Translations under genes and position numbers: made by a program
The notes under the pieces: generated by a model
Told to the model about the DNA's origin: nothing
The model's input: the letters and a program-made list of their open reading frames with translations, nothing else
Database searches by the model: none
Shown: in pieces, positions 8,022 to 15,510 of the stretch
Position numbering within the stretch: position 1 is the first letter of the stretch
Layout of the letters: the number at the start of each line of letters is the position of its first letter
Assembly: GCA_021767785.1 (NCBI GenBank)
Contig: JAASSR010000014.1
Coordinates: 1 to 34,396 of the forward strand
DNA from: Methanolobus sp.
GTDB taxonomy: Archaea; Halobacteriota; Methanosarcinia; Methanosarcinales; Methanosarcinaceae
Direction of reading: 5' to 3'
Length of the DNA: 34,396 nucleotides

Positions 8022-8534
8022 ATGAAAACCGGTTTTTCAATCCGGGAAGCAAAAAGAACTGATTATCAGCAGGTTAAAGAATTCATTGAACTTGTCGATA
8101 ATGAGTTCTGCCCTCCACTTAGCGAAAGGGGAAAAGGCATTCCCGAAAGGATCGATTCATGTCTGGACAGACCTGAAAGCAATTATCTTGTTGCCACTTT
8201 ACCGGAGAAGAAAGAATCCGGTACATACAACAGGTTTGTCGGCATGATAGGCTACACACAAAAATGGAAAAAAGATGATAAAGCTTACATAAACTTCCTG
8301 GCAACACATCCTGAATACAGGAACTTGGGAATAAGTAAGAAACTATGTTTAAAACTTGAAGATTTCCTGTCAAATAGGGATTGTAGATCAGTCCATGTTT
8401 GCACATGGTCAAGCAACCCTGCAGCAATGAGGTTCTACAGAGAACTTGGATACCATACATATACTGTAGTTCTCAATGACAGAGGAAGAGGAATAAATAC
8501 AATATATTATAAAAAAAGGATCTGTATAAAATGA
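8022..8534 (+). CDS. GNAT-family N-acetyltransferase
   Basis: A 170-residue acetyl-CoA-dependent transferase. The GNAT core is visible: strand FVGMIGY (about 67-73), then YINFLATHPEYRNLGISKKL (about 87-106) with the acetyl-CoA loop in variant form (R-N-L-G-I-S), then VHVCTWSSNPAAMRFYRELG, a typical C-terminal GNAT motif. The start codon lies only 3 bases after the glnA stop, so it is translated from the same mRNA. Substrate unknown; it could modify a small amine or a protein. Whether it acts on glutamine synthetase is speculation from position alone. Confidence 0.85.
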   Translation: MKTGFSIREAKRTDYQQVKEFIELVDNEFCPPLSERGKGIPERIDSCLDRPESNYLVATLPEKKESGTYNRFVGMIGYTQKWKKDDKAYINFLATHPEYRNLGISKKLCLKLEDFLSNRDCRSVHVCTWSSNPAAMRFYRELGYHTYTVVLNDRGRGINTIYYKKRICIK

Positions 8535-8540
8535 TGCAAA

Positions 8541-8601
8541 CAATGATATAAGATTGGCTTCTCGATTAAAGCGTCTTTTTTAAAAAAGATCACTATCATT
8601 G
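8541..8601 (+). terminator. Probable transcription end of glnA-GNAT (T-rich, nested inverted repeats)
   Basis: Just after the acetyltransferase stop, CAATGATA (8541-8548) can pair with TATCATTG (8594-8601), enclosing the palindrome TCTTTTTTAAAAAAGA (8574-8589). The T6 run suits archaeal termination, which depends mainly on T-tracts. Confidence 0.45.
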
Positions 8602-8656
8602 TGGGATCTTTGATGGTCTTGTTTCCCGAAGTTCCCGCTTTGATTGAAAAAAGACA

Positions 8657-8716
8657 GGACACGAGTGCCTATTGCATGGTTAGGAAGAATAGAGGAAGCG
8701 GATAGGCACCGTGTCC
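8657..8716. repeat. Long hairpin between convergent genes
   Basis: GGACACGAGTGCCTAT (8657-8672) pairs with ATAGGCACCGTGTCC (8702-8716): 15 base pairs with one bulged base, and a 29-base loop that is purine-rich on the plus strand. It sits between the GNAT gene and the end of the glutamate synthase operon. It may end the latter operon or be a separate structured RNA. No matching copy was seen elsewhere in the window. Confidence 0.55.
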
Positions 8717-8748
8717 ATAAATTTGATATTTTCTGATACTTCCGTTAT

Positions 8749-9771
8749 TTACTCCTCTGGCATCCGTTCAAGCTTTCTTTTAGATAGCTTTTCAACTAAT
8801 TCCAGATTAACATCATCTTCAATTGACAGCTTACCGTTGTCCACAGCACTTGTTACAAATTGCTTACCCACATGGTTACGTATTAAAAGAGTTGTGTACC
8901 CCTTTTCGCTGCCAATGGAGCCTGCCGATACATCTGCATCAAGGGCAGTAAAGTCGGTACATATATGACATCCCGGGCGCACGCAATCTTCCACATCCTT
9001 AAGCGAGATAATCGTCATACTTCCATCTTTCAGGGTGATCTCAAGCTTACCCTTTACGTCAAAATGTATGATATCAAGAGGGTCTATCTGACGTTCTGCT
9101 ATAAGCTTGTCCTGAACAAGTTTTTCATAGTCAAACGTCTCCGTACAGAAAAGCCCCAGAACAAGGCGTATGTATTTTCTGAAAGGGCGCAAAAGATCAA
9201 GTTCGCTTTTACGCATCTGCGCCACAGCCTGTACCACACAGGGAACCCCTACAACTGCTATGCTGGAGAACTTACGTTTCATTACAGCTTCCTTAAGAGA
9301 GGCTACAAGAGGTACCCACCAGTTATAACGACTACCTGCCTGGTGAATGAGTACTTCCGACGAAGTAATTACGGCAGAAGAAGGTCTGAGTGTCCAGGGG
9401 TCTTCCACAACAGTGACAACTGCATCTATCATACCCTCATCAAGAGCGTTAGTTAGTATTGCTGTCACAGCACCACCGCTCTGCTTTCTTGGGACTTCCA
9501 TCTTTGCTTTTGCAGATACTACATCTATGTAGCTCCCAAGAACCTCAGATGATGCTTTATTAATTCTCGGGCACACTTCATAACATGCACCACACGGAAC
9601 TCCGTCGTTTACATCTTTACAATAACCACTGTTCATAGGATGCGTGGAGTCTTTTCCGATTTCAAAATAAATTGCATCTGCAGGACATACAGCCACACAT
9701 GCACCACATGCTGCACATTTTCCTGTATCCCAAACATTTGCTTTAAGATCAAGATAATTTTTACCTGCCAT
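8749..9771 (-). CDS. FrhB/FpoF-like F420-binding iron-sulfur flavoprotein of glutamate synthase operon
   Basis: A 340-residue member of the coenzyme F420 hydrogenase/dehydrogenase beta-subunit family, which uses FAD and Fe-S clusters to oxidise F420H2. Two ferredoxin-type clusters are visible: Cys19, 22, 25, 29 (CAACGACVAVCP) and Cys51, 60, 63, 67 (CGACYEVCP). The family signature KQSGGAVTAIL follows at 96-106, then VVGVPCVVQA and a C-terminal CHICTDFTALDADVSAGSIG. I use the ATG at 9771: GGAGTGAT lies 4-8 bases upstream, and it lies 5 bases after the stop of the GXGXG subunit gene. As the last gene of a tight operon, it probably feeds electrons from F420H2 into glutamate synthase (inference). 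Confidence 0.88.
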   Translation of the reverse strand: MAGKNYLDLKANVWDTGKCAACGACVAVCPADAIYFEIGKDSTHPMNSGYCKDVNDGVPCGACYEVCPRINKASSEVLGSYIDVVSAKAKMEVPRKQSGGAVTAILTNALDEGMIDAVVTVVEDPWTLRPSSAVITSSEVLIHQAGSRYNWWVPLVASLKEAVMKRKFSSIAVVGVPCVVQAVAQMRKSELDLLRPFRKYIRLVLGLFCTETFDYEKLVQDKLIAERQIDPLDIIHFDVKGKLEITLKDGSMTIISLKDVEDCVRPGCHICTDFTALDADVSAGSIGSEKGYTTLLIRNHVGKQFVTSAVDNGKLSIEDDVNLELVEKLSKRKLERMPEE

Positions 9772-9776
9772 TGTGA

Positions 9777-10523
9777 TCACTCCCATGTGTATTTACCTGC
9801 GAACGGCCTGCTACTAGAAGGAACAATTCTGCAATAGTGAGTATCCAAAAATTTAGACGGATCCAGGTCGAATCTCTCACAGAATTCTTTTATCACCGGG
9901 GAAATCCTTTCAAGGTCTTCTTCGGTAAACTCAACTTTCATGGCTCCGACACCAAGCAGTCTTTCGCTCACATCACCTCTTATAACGATCTCCCCTCCGT
10001 GTATCCCACTTCCGATACCACGGTCCCGGACTGCCGGGTCATGACCAATTCCAAGTACAAGGATAAGTCCGCCTGCCATATATTCTCCAAGAAATGCATG
10101 GGATGTCCCACCTATTGCAAGTATTGGACGTTTGTCCTCATATTCCTTCATATGGATGCCACCACGGTAGCCTATATTTCCCTTTACGAAAACACTTCCA
10201 CCACGCATACTGTGTGCCACTGCATCTCCGGCACTTCCGTGGATGACCAGTGTTCCGCTGTCCATAGTATTTCCAGGAGCATGTTCTGCATCCCCGAAGA
10301 CTTCACATTCTGGACCACTCATAAACATTCCAAGGTCCCCACCGGGAACTCCGTTGACGGTGATCCTGACATCACCCCTCAATCCGTTAGCTATGAAACG
10401 CTGACCCAGAACATTATTAAGCACTATTTCCCTGACACCGGAAGCCACTGCAGCCCTTATCTGCTTGTTCAAAGGAGTATAATGCATACCTTTTACGTCT
10501 ATTACCAAAGGTTCCACCTGCAT
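9777..10523 (-). CDS. Glutamate synthase GXGXG-domain subunit (archaeal split GltB C-terminal part)
   Basis: 248 residues matching the right-handed beta-helix (GXGXG) domain that forms the C-terminal structural part of the large glutamate synthase chain. Repeating glycine-rich turns are plain: NGVPGGDLGMFMSGPECEVF, SGTLVIHGSAGDAVAHSMRG, GSVFVKGNIGYRGGIHM and MAGGLILVLGIG. In bacteria this is fused to the synthase domain; in methanogens it is a separate gene. Its ATG shares one base with the stop of the FMN subunit (TGATG), giving tight translational coupling, and the F420 subunit follows after 5 bases. It has no catalytic residues of its own. Confidence 0.93.
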   Translation of the reverse strand: MQVEPLVIDVKGMHYTPLNKQIRAAVASGVREIVLNNVLGQRFIANGLRGDVRITVNGVPGGDLGMFMSGPECEVFGDAEHAPGNTMDSGTLVIHGSAGDAVAHSMRGGSVFVKGNIGYRGGIHMKEYEDKRPILAIGGTSHAFLGEYMAGGLILVLGIGHDPAVRDRGIGSGIHGGEIVIRGDVSERLLGVGAMKVEFTEEDLERISPVIKEFCERFDLDPSKFLDTHYCRIVPSSSRPFAGKYTWE

Positions 10524-12031
10524 CAGGCCCCCACGGATTTAACTTTAAGTACATCAAGTAAACCTTCGTCAAGCATATAGCCACGCAGACGTTCACGATT
10601 TCCGCGAAGACTCTCTATACTGTTAAGACCTGCAGCACCCATGAGCTCACTCAATTCAAGTGTCCAGGCCCTGATCAGGTTTGCCACATTCTGTGACCCG
10701 ATCTCCGGATCGATACGTCCTACAAGTTCAGGTTTCTGTGTGGCAATTCCCCAGGGACATAGTCCCCGATAGCAATTACCACAAACACGACATCCAAGTG
10801 CTATAAGCGAAGCAGTACCAATGTATACCGCATCTGCACCTAATGCTATGGATTTTGCAAGATCACCACTATTACGGATACCACCACTTGCTATGATGGA
10901 AACTTCGTTCCTGATCCCCTGATCATTCAGCTTTTCATCAACTGCAGAGATTGCAGCTTCGATGGGTATACCAACATTGTCTCTGAAAACTTTCGGAGCC
11001 GCACCGGTTCCTCCACGGAACCCATCAATTACCACTGCATCGGCAGATGATCGTGCAATACCAGCGGCTATTGCAGCTACATTATGCACTGCAGCTATTT
11101 TGACAAATACAGGCTTTTCCCAGTTAGTAGCCTCCTTAAGACTGCGGACAAGCTGGGCAAGGTCTTCTATACTGTAAATATCATGATGAGGAGCCGGGCT
11201 GATAGCATCCGATCCCAGAGGGATCATACGAGTGCAGGACACATCAGAACATACCTTTTCTCCCGGAAGATGTCCTCCTATTCCTGGTTTTGCACCCTGT
11301 CCAACTTTGATCTCAATGGCCGCACCGCGCTCAAGATAATTGATATCAACACCGAAACGTCCAGAAGCTATCTGAACTATTGTATGATCCTGATACGGAT
11401 AGATCGCTTCGTGCATTCCTCCTTCTCCCGTACCCATAAAGGTCCCTGTTTCCGCAACAGCCTTTGCAAGACTGAGCTGTGCATTAAGGCTTATAGCACC
11501 ATAACTCATATGACCTATCATGAGAGGAGTATCAAGTTTGAGATTAGGAGTAAGATTTGTCTTAAGGTCAATGTCACCATTGCTCTTTGTAAATTCAAGC
11601 CTTGAAGGCTTCTTACCAATATACGTTCTCAGCTCCATGGGTTCCCTGAGAGGATCGATACTTGGATTGGTGACCTGACATGCATCCAGCACCAGCCTGT
11701 CGAAAATAATGGGATAATCAACCGCATTACCCATACCTGCAAGGATGATCTTTCCTGTACGTGACTGGTTGATAACATCTTCACGTGCCTCTGCTGTCCA
11801 CAATGGATGACTGCGGTAATCCACAGGCCTTTCCTGTAGCATTATGGCATCTCTCGGACACATGGATAAGCATCGATGACATGCAGTACATTTCCTTGAA
11901 TCTATCAGGATCTTATCATCCTCTATTCTGTAAACCCCATATGAGCAATTGTCTACACAGCGCATGCATTTCATGCATTGGTCCCGGTCAATACTTATCC
12001 TGTATTTGAGAGGGACACTTCCAAGTGTCAT
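10523..12031 (-). CDS. Glutamate synthase FMN/Fe-S catalytic subunit (archaeal type, with N-terminal ferredoxin domain)
   Basis: 502 residues. This subunit makes glutamate from 2-oxoglutarate and ammonia channelled from glutamine. Residues 10-65 form a two-cluster ferredoxin domain: Cys19, 22, 25, 29 and Cys48, 51, 54, 58. The rest is the FMN-binding TIM barrel, with GTGEGGMHEAIYPYQDHTIV, IKVGQGAKPGIGGHLPGEKV, VIDGFRGGTGAAPKVFRDNV and IIASGGIRNSGDLAKSIALG. The cysteine group CRVCGNCYRGLCPWG near 410-425 matches the 3Fe-4S site of glutamate synthases. It overlaps the upstream amidotransferase gene by 4 bases (ATGA) and the downstream GXGXG gene by 1 base. The ferredoxin domain would accept electrons from the FrhB-like partner (inference). 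Confidence 0.95.
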   Translation of the reverse strand: MTLGSVPLKYRISIDRDQCMKCMRCVDNCSYGVYRIEDDKILIDSRKCTACHRCLSMCPRDAIMLQERPVDYRSHPLWTAEAREDVINQSRTGKIILAGMGNAVDYPIIFDRLVLDACQVTNPSIDPLREPMELRTYIGKKPSRLEFTKSNGDIDLKTNLTPNLKLDTPLMIGHMSYGAISLNAQLSLAKAVAETGTFMGTGEGGMHEAIYPYQDHTIVQIASGRFGVDINYLERGAAIEIKVGQGAKPGIGGHLPGEKVCSDVSCTRMIPLGSDAISPAPHHDIYSIEDLAQLVRSLKEATNWEKPVFVKIAAVHNVAAIAAGIARSSADAVVIDGFRGGTGAAPKVFRDNVGIPIEAAISAVDEKLNDQGIRNEVSIIASGGIRNSGDLAKSIALGADAVYIGTASLIALGCRVCGNCYRGLCPWGIATQKPELVGRIDPEIGSQNVANLIRAWTLELSELMGAAGLNSIESLRGNRERLRGYMLDEGLLDVLKVKSVGA

Positions 12032-13080
12032 TCTACAACCCTCCCTACAACCGGTTCACCTGCTCTTGGCATATATATTGTTTCAACATCAGGATCCATT
12101 GTACGTATTGCTGCCTCTTCACTTGATATGTAAAGACGTGAGCCGTTCTCTCCTGCAACAAGTGGGCGAAGCTTGATCCTGTCTGAAAAACCGACTATTC
12201 CGTCATTTGTTGCAACAACTATAGCAAACGGACCATTCATAAGTGCAGGACCATATGTCAGACGTATTGCACGCATGAGCTCCTGCTGCTTCTCAGGCAT
12301 CTCATCGATCTCATCCCAGAAAGGAGGAGCAAGTGCTTCAACTACCATCTCTGAGGTAAGACCGTGTCTTCTGCCGAGAAGATCAAAAAGATAAGCCACA
12401 ACTTCCGTATCAGTTAACATAGTACACTGATACCCATGACCTTCCACATAACGGCGATTGGTTCCGTAAGATGTAATTTCACCGTTATGCACAACTGACC
12501 AGTCAAGCAGATTGAACGGATGAGCTCCGCCCCACCATCCAGAAGTATTGGTAGGATAACGATTATGTGCAAGCCATATATATCCCTTGTAATCCTCTAT
12601 TCTGTAAAAGTTGGCTACATCCTCTGGCCAGCCGGAAGCCTTGAAAACTCCCAGATCTTTTCCGGATGAGAAGATAAGAGCACCTTCTACATTTGCATTT
12701 ATATTCATCACAAGCCTTTTGACATTATCATCATCAGGATTCTTAGTACCTACCATGAGGTCTGTATATGGCTTGAAAAAATATCTCCAGGGAATATGTT
12801 CTCTTTTAAGATCGGGTTGCTCGTAAGTTGGTATCTCTTCCTGATAGACTACCCTCCCCCATTGTTTCAGTATTTCATCCACCCTGGTCTTTGGTTCTAA
12901 CAAATTGTCAAAAAATACGTGGATTGCGTAGCAATCTGCATAATCAGGATATATACCATAGGCTACATACCCTGCGCCTTCTCCACTTCCTCTTTCATCC
13001 ATCAGACTCAGAGCTTCCTTTATACTGGAGCCGTCCATTCTGGACATGGTCCGATCGATTACGCCTATAATTCCGCACAT
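12028..13080 (-). CDS. Glutamate synthase glutamine amidotransferase subunit (class II)
   Basis: A 350-residue Ntn-type amidotransferase domain that hydrolyses glutamine and passes ammonia to the synthase subunit. The ATG at 13080 gives MCGIIGVIDR, exposing Cys2, the obligatory N-terminal nucleophile; GTGATC six bases upstream matches the 16S rRNA 3' end. The longer frame (to 13146) would bury the nucleophile and is rejected. Other class II landmarks are HNRYPTNTSGWWGGAHPFNL and VVHNGEITSYGTNRR. It is the first gene of a four-gene operon (amidotransferase, FMN subunit, GXGXG subunit, F420 subunit) that corresponds to one bacterial GltB chain plus a new electron donor. Confidence 0.94.
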   Translation of the reverse strand: MCGIIGVIDRTMSRMDGSSIKEALSLMDERGSGEGAGYVAYGIYPDYADCYAIHVFFDNLLEPKTRVDEILKQWGRVVYQEEIPTYEQPDLKREHIPWRYFFKPYTDLMVGTKNPDDDNVKRLVMNINANVEGALIFSSGKDLGVFKASGWPEDVANFYRIEDYKGYIWLAHNRYPTNTSGWWGGAHPFNLLDWSVVHNGEITSYGTNRRYVEGHGYQCTMLTDTEVVAYLFDLLGRRHGLTSEMVVEALAPPFWDEIDEMPEKQQELMRAIRLTYGPALMNGPFAIVVATNDGIVGFSDRIKLRPLVAGENGSRLYISSEEAAIRTMDPDVETIYMPRAGEPVVGRVVE

Positions 13081-13178
13081 GTTGATCACTATAATATTTG
13101 GTTTTGGGGCTATTAGATAGTATTTACCTGATATGAACTTAACCATGCAAAAATTCAGTCAGGAAAAGCCCTGTTTTT

Positions 13179-13199
13179 CGTGAACAACCTCTATTCACG
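13179..13199 (-). repeat. Small hairpin in leader of the glutamate synthase operon
   Basis: CGTGAA (13179-13184) and TTCACG (13194-13199) form a 6-bp inverted repeat with a 9-base loop, in the roughly 150-base leader between the TATA box at 13251-13260 and the ATG at 13080. Weak evidence for regulation. Confidence 0.3.
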
Positions 13200-13250
13200 T
13201 TTTATCAGCCTAAAAAAGATGCTGAATCAAATATATTCAAAGATATTGAA

Positions 13251-13260
13251 TTATATAAAG
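13251..13260 (-). promoter_or_regulatory. TATA box of the glutamate synthase operon
   Basis: CTTTATATAA on the minus strand, predicting a transcription start near 13230. It lies immediately downstream of the T-tract of the glnA terminator. No GGTA-N6-TACC site was found nearby. Confidence 0.55.
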
Positions 13261-13285
13261 TAAAAGTAAGGGAAAAGACCCTTAC
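13256..13285 (-). terminator. Terminator overlapping the glnA stop codon
   Basis: On the minus strand GTAAGGG (13285-13279), a six-base loop and CCCTTAC (13272-13266) form a perfect 7-bp stem followed by TTTTACTTT. The first arm includes the TAA stop of glnA (13284-13282). The T-rich tail runs into the TATA box of the next operon. Confidence 0.6.
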
Positions 13286-14622
13286 AATACACTTAGATAG
13301 GTATCAAGTTCCCATTGGTGAACCTGTGCCTTGTATTCATCCCATTGGGCTGTCTTTGCAGCTATATAGTTCTCGAATACATGGCTTCCGAGTGAATTCT
13401 TTACGAACTCGCTTCCTGCCATGAAGTCCAGTGCTTCTTTCAGGTTACCTGGAAGTGTGTCAATACCTCTTGATGCTCTTTGTTCTTCCGTGAGCTCGAA
13501 AATGTTCACATCAGTTGATCCTGGTGGTTCGATCTCATTCTTAATACCTTCAAGACCTGCCCTGAGCATTATTGCAAAAGCAAGGTATGGATTACATGCA
13601 GGATCAGGACATCGCAGTTCTACCCTGGTACCTGCCCCTCTTGTTGCCGGGATTCTTATTAGGGAACTGCGGTTTACACCTGACCATGTGCAGTATATCG
13701 GAGCCTCGTAACCAGGAACAAGTCTCTTGTATGAGTTTACAGTGGAGTTGGTTATTGCAGCGAACTCTTTGACGTACTTCAAAAGACCGCCAATATAGTG
13801 CATTGCATCTGATGAAAGCCCATTCTCAGAATCCGGGTCGTAGAATGCGTTCTTGCCATCCTTCATTAGTGACTGGTTGGAGTGCATTCCTGAACCGTTT
13901 ACACCGGAAAGTGGTTTTGGCATAAATGTTGCATAGTATCCCTGATGATATGCAATGGATTTAACTACATACTTAAAGGTTACAACGTTATCAGCAGTTG
14001 TGAGTACATCACCGAATCTGAAGTCGATCTCATGCTGGGAAGGAGCTACTTCATGATGAGAAGCCTCGAGTTTAAAGCCCATTTCCTCGAGAGCATAGTC
14101 GATCTCTCTTCTTACATCCTGTGCGAGATCAAGAGGCGCGAAATCAAAGTATCCGCCCTTGTCAGTGAGTTTTGTTGTTGGATGCCCGTTCTCATCAAGT
14201 TCGAACAGGAAAAACTCAAGCTCTGGACCAACATTCATTGAAAAGCCCATATCCTCAGCATCTGCGATCGCACTCTTCAGAACGTATCTTGGATCTCCTT
14301 CAAATGGAGTTCCATCGGGTTTCATTACATCCCCAATGATACGTGCAACAGCACCTTCTGATGGCCTCCATGGAAGAACTCTGAATGTTGATGGATCTGG
14401 CATGAGCATCATATCGGATTCTTCAATTCTTGTAAATCCTTCTATTGATGAACCGTCAAACATCACACCTTCTTTGAATGCATTCTCAAGATCTTCTGCG
14501 GGGATAGCCCAGCTTTTGATCATACCAAGAGTATCGGTGAATTGAGTTCTTATGAATTTGACATCGCACTCGGTTACAGCCTGTAACACTTCTTCCTTTG
14601 TTGCTGGATTTGATTTTACCAT
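13282..14622 (-). CDS. glnA: Glutamine synthetase type I (second copy, next to glutamate synthase operon)
   Basis: 446 residues from the ATG at 14622, which has GAGGAG about 8 bases upstream; the longer frame to 14664 lacks this support. Motifs: GSSIEGFTRIEESDM (58-72, with the feedback-linked Arg65), GPELEFFLF (132-140), HHEVAPSQHEIDF (189-201), NGSGMHSN (242-249), NRSSLIRIP (317-325), RVELRCPDPACNPYL (333-347). The adenylylation Tyr is Phe375 (VNIFELT), so control by adenylylation is not expected. It has its own promoter with an NrpR-like site and its own terminator. With the glutamate synthase operon just downstream it makes a GS-GOGAT ammonia assimilation unit, likely the main copy (inference). 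Confidence 0.96.
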   Translation of the reverse strand: MVKSNPATKEEVLQAVTECDVKFIRTQFTDTLGMIKSWAIPAEDLENAFKEGVMFDGSSIEGFTRIEESDMMLMPDPSTFRVLPWRPSEGAVARIIGDVMKPDGTPFEGDPRYVLKSAIADAEDMGFSMNVGPELEFFLFELDENGHPTTKLTDKGGYFDFAPLDLAQDVRREIDYALEEMGFKLEASHHEVAPSQHEIDFRFGDVLTTADNVVTFKYVVKSIAYHQGYYATFMPKPLSGVNGSGMHSNQSLMKDGKNAFYDPDSENGLSSDAMHYIGGLLKYVKEFAAITNSTVNSYKRLVPGYEAPIYCTWSGVNRSSLIRIPATRGAGTRVELRCPDPACNPYLAFAIMLRAGLEGIKNEIEPPGSTDVNIFELTEEQRASRGIDTLPGNLKEALDFMAGSEFVKNSLGSHVFENYIAAKTAQWDEYKAQVHQWELDTYLSVL

Positions 14623-14654
14623 TTTGACTACTCCTCTATTCACTAAGGGGTGTA

Positions 14655-14668
14655 AGTATCCCATTACC
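14655..14668 (-). promoter_or_regulatory. NrpR-like operator of glnA (GGTA-N6-TACT)
   Basis: On the minus strand GGTA ATGGGA TACT matches the Methanosarcina NrpR operator form GGTA-N6-TACC at 7 of 8 defined bases. It lies over the transcription start predicted from the TATA box at 14678-14686, the right place for repression. An overlapping inverted repeat ATTAC-N4-GTAAT (14663-14676) is also present. Confidence 0.5.
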
Positions 14669-14677
14669 TATGTAATA

Positions 14678-14686
14678 CTATATAAA
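14678..14686 (-). promoter_or_regulatory. TATA box of glnA (second copy)
   Basis: TTTATATAG on the minus strand, predicting transcription start near 14657 and a leader of about 35 bases to the ATG at 14622. Confidence 0.6.
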
Positions 14687-14979
14687 TATTTCTGTCAGAG
14701 GGATTTTAAACTCCCACTTCCCAAACAAAGATAAAATCCAGGAATAATTAAAACTTCTCTTTCAAAAAGGATAAGATTAAAGAAAGAAAGACACCATAAC
14801 ATATGAGATTAAATATCGGCAATATATGCCTATCACATAATAGTCGGAGTAGATATACCTGAAAAAAGCTTAAAGTTAAAGAGAAAGGATGCTTATGTCC
14901 ATGTTGCCGCAGCCTAAAATGACTACGGAAAGTTTATTTTACTTGCATGAATACTGATTTCAGATAAGAGGATCAAGAC

Positions 14980-15510
14980 ATGGAAGAGAAAGATGCAGAT
15001 GGAAACAGGCTGCTTGAAAATCTACGGGATGCTTCTGCCGGCGCTTTCAAGTGTATACAATGTGGAATCTGCAGCAGCAGTTGTCCCTCGGGAAGACATA
15101 CGAATCTGAACATACGGAAACTTGTAAAGATTGCAGGCAGGACTACAGAGATTCTGAGTAATGAAGAGCTCTGGATGTGTACAACCTGTTATAATTGTCA
15201 GGAACGATGCCCAAGGAACATAGACATTGTAGATGTATTGCTTAAGATCCGGGCCATATCCGTGCATAAAGGGATAATACTTCCCGAACACAGAGAGGTC
15301 TGCCAAATGCTCATAGAAAAGGGACATGCTGTACCCATTAATGATGCGAACAAAGAGAAAAGGATAGAAATTGGTCTGGAAGAGTTGCCTGAAACTGTCC
15401 ATAAATATGAGGAAGGGCTTGAAGAAGTAAAGAAACTTATCAATTCCTGTGGATTTGAAGAACTGATACAAAAAAAAGAAGGCACTGATGCCAGAGGAGC
15501 AAAGACATGA
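14980..15510 (+). CDS. hdrC: Heterodisulfide reductase subunit C (HdrC-like)
   Basis: A 176-residue iron-sulfur subunit that passes electrons to HdrB for reduction of the CoM-S-S-CoB heterodisulfide, the last step of methanogenesis. Two 4Fe-4S motifs are visible: Cys25, 28, 31, 35 (CIQCGICSSSC) and Cys67, 70, 73, 77 (CTTCYNCQERC), both followed by Pro. It has no membrane segment, so it belongs to the soluble type. GAGGATC sits 5-8 bases before the ATG. The final four bases overlap hdrB (ATGA), so the two are coupled. No hdrA lies in the window, and the C-terminal 70 residues are charged and variable. Confidence 0.92.
   Translation: MEEKDADGNRLLENLRDASAGAFKCIQCGICSSSCPSGRHTNLNIRKLVKIAGRTTEILSNEELWMCTTCYNCQERCPRNIDIVDVLLKIRAISVHKGIILPEHREVCQMLIEKGHAVPINDANKEKRIEIGLEELPETVHKYEEGLEEVKKLINSCGFEELIQKKEGTDARGAKT

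Larger units (their letters stand above)
14623..14979. other. Divergent promoter region between glnA and hdrCB
   Basis: No gene is seen. On the minus strand it holds the ribosome binding site, NrpR-like operator (14655-14668) and TATA box (14678-14686) of glnA. On the plus strand TTTATTTTA (14933-14941) is a possible TATA box for hdrCB, with GAGGATC just before the ATG at 14980. The middle (14700-14920) is AT-rich with nothing recognisable. Confidence 0.55.

Noticed and set aside
8965-9456. 163-codon plus-strand frame opposite the FrhB-like gene
   Set aside because: No family features or ribosome binding site; the opposite strand has intact cysteine motifs.
9837-10580. 247-codon open frame on the plus strand antisense to the GXGXG and FMN subunit genes
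   Set aside because: It is Cys/His/Ser-rich with no recognisable fold, and lies wholly opposite well-supported glutamate synthase genes; it is a shadow of their codon use.
13081-13146. 22-residue extension of the glutamate synthase amidotransferase
   Set aside because: Class II amidotransferases need Cys right after the initiator Met, which only the ATG at 13080 provides.
13081-13250. NrpR operator for the glutamate synthase operon
   Set aside because: The only GGTA/TACT pair has a 2-base spacer (GGTAAATACT), not 6, and is far from the predicted start of transcription.
14623-14664. N-terminal 14-residue extension of the second glutamine synthetase
   Set aside because: The upstream frame has no ribosome binding site, and GAGGAG fits the ATG at 14622; the extension would overlap the operator.
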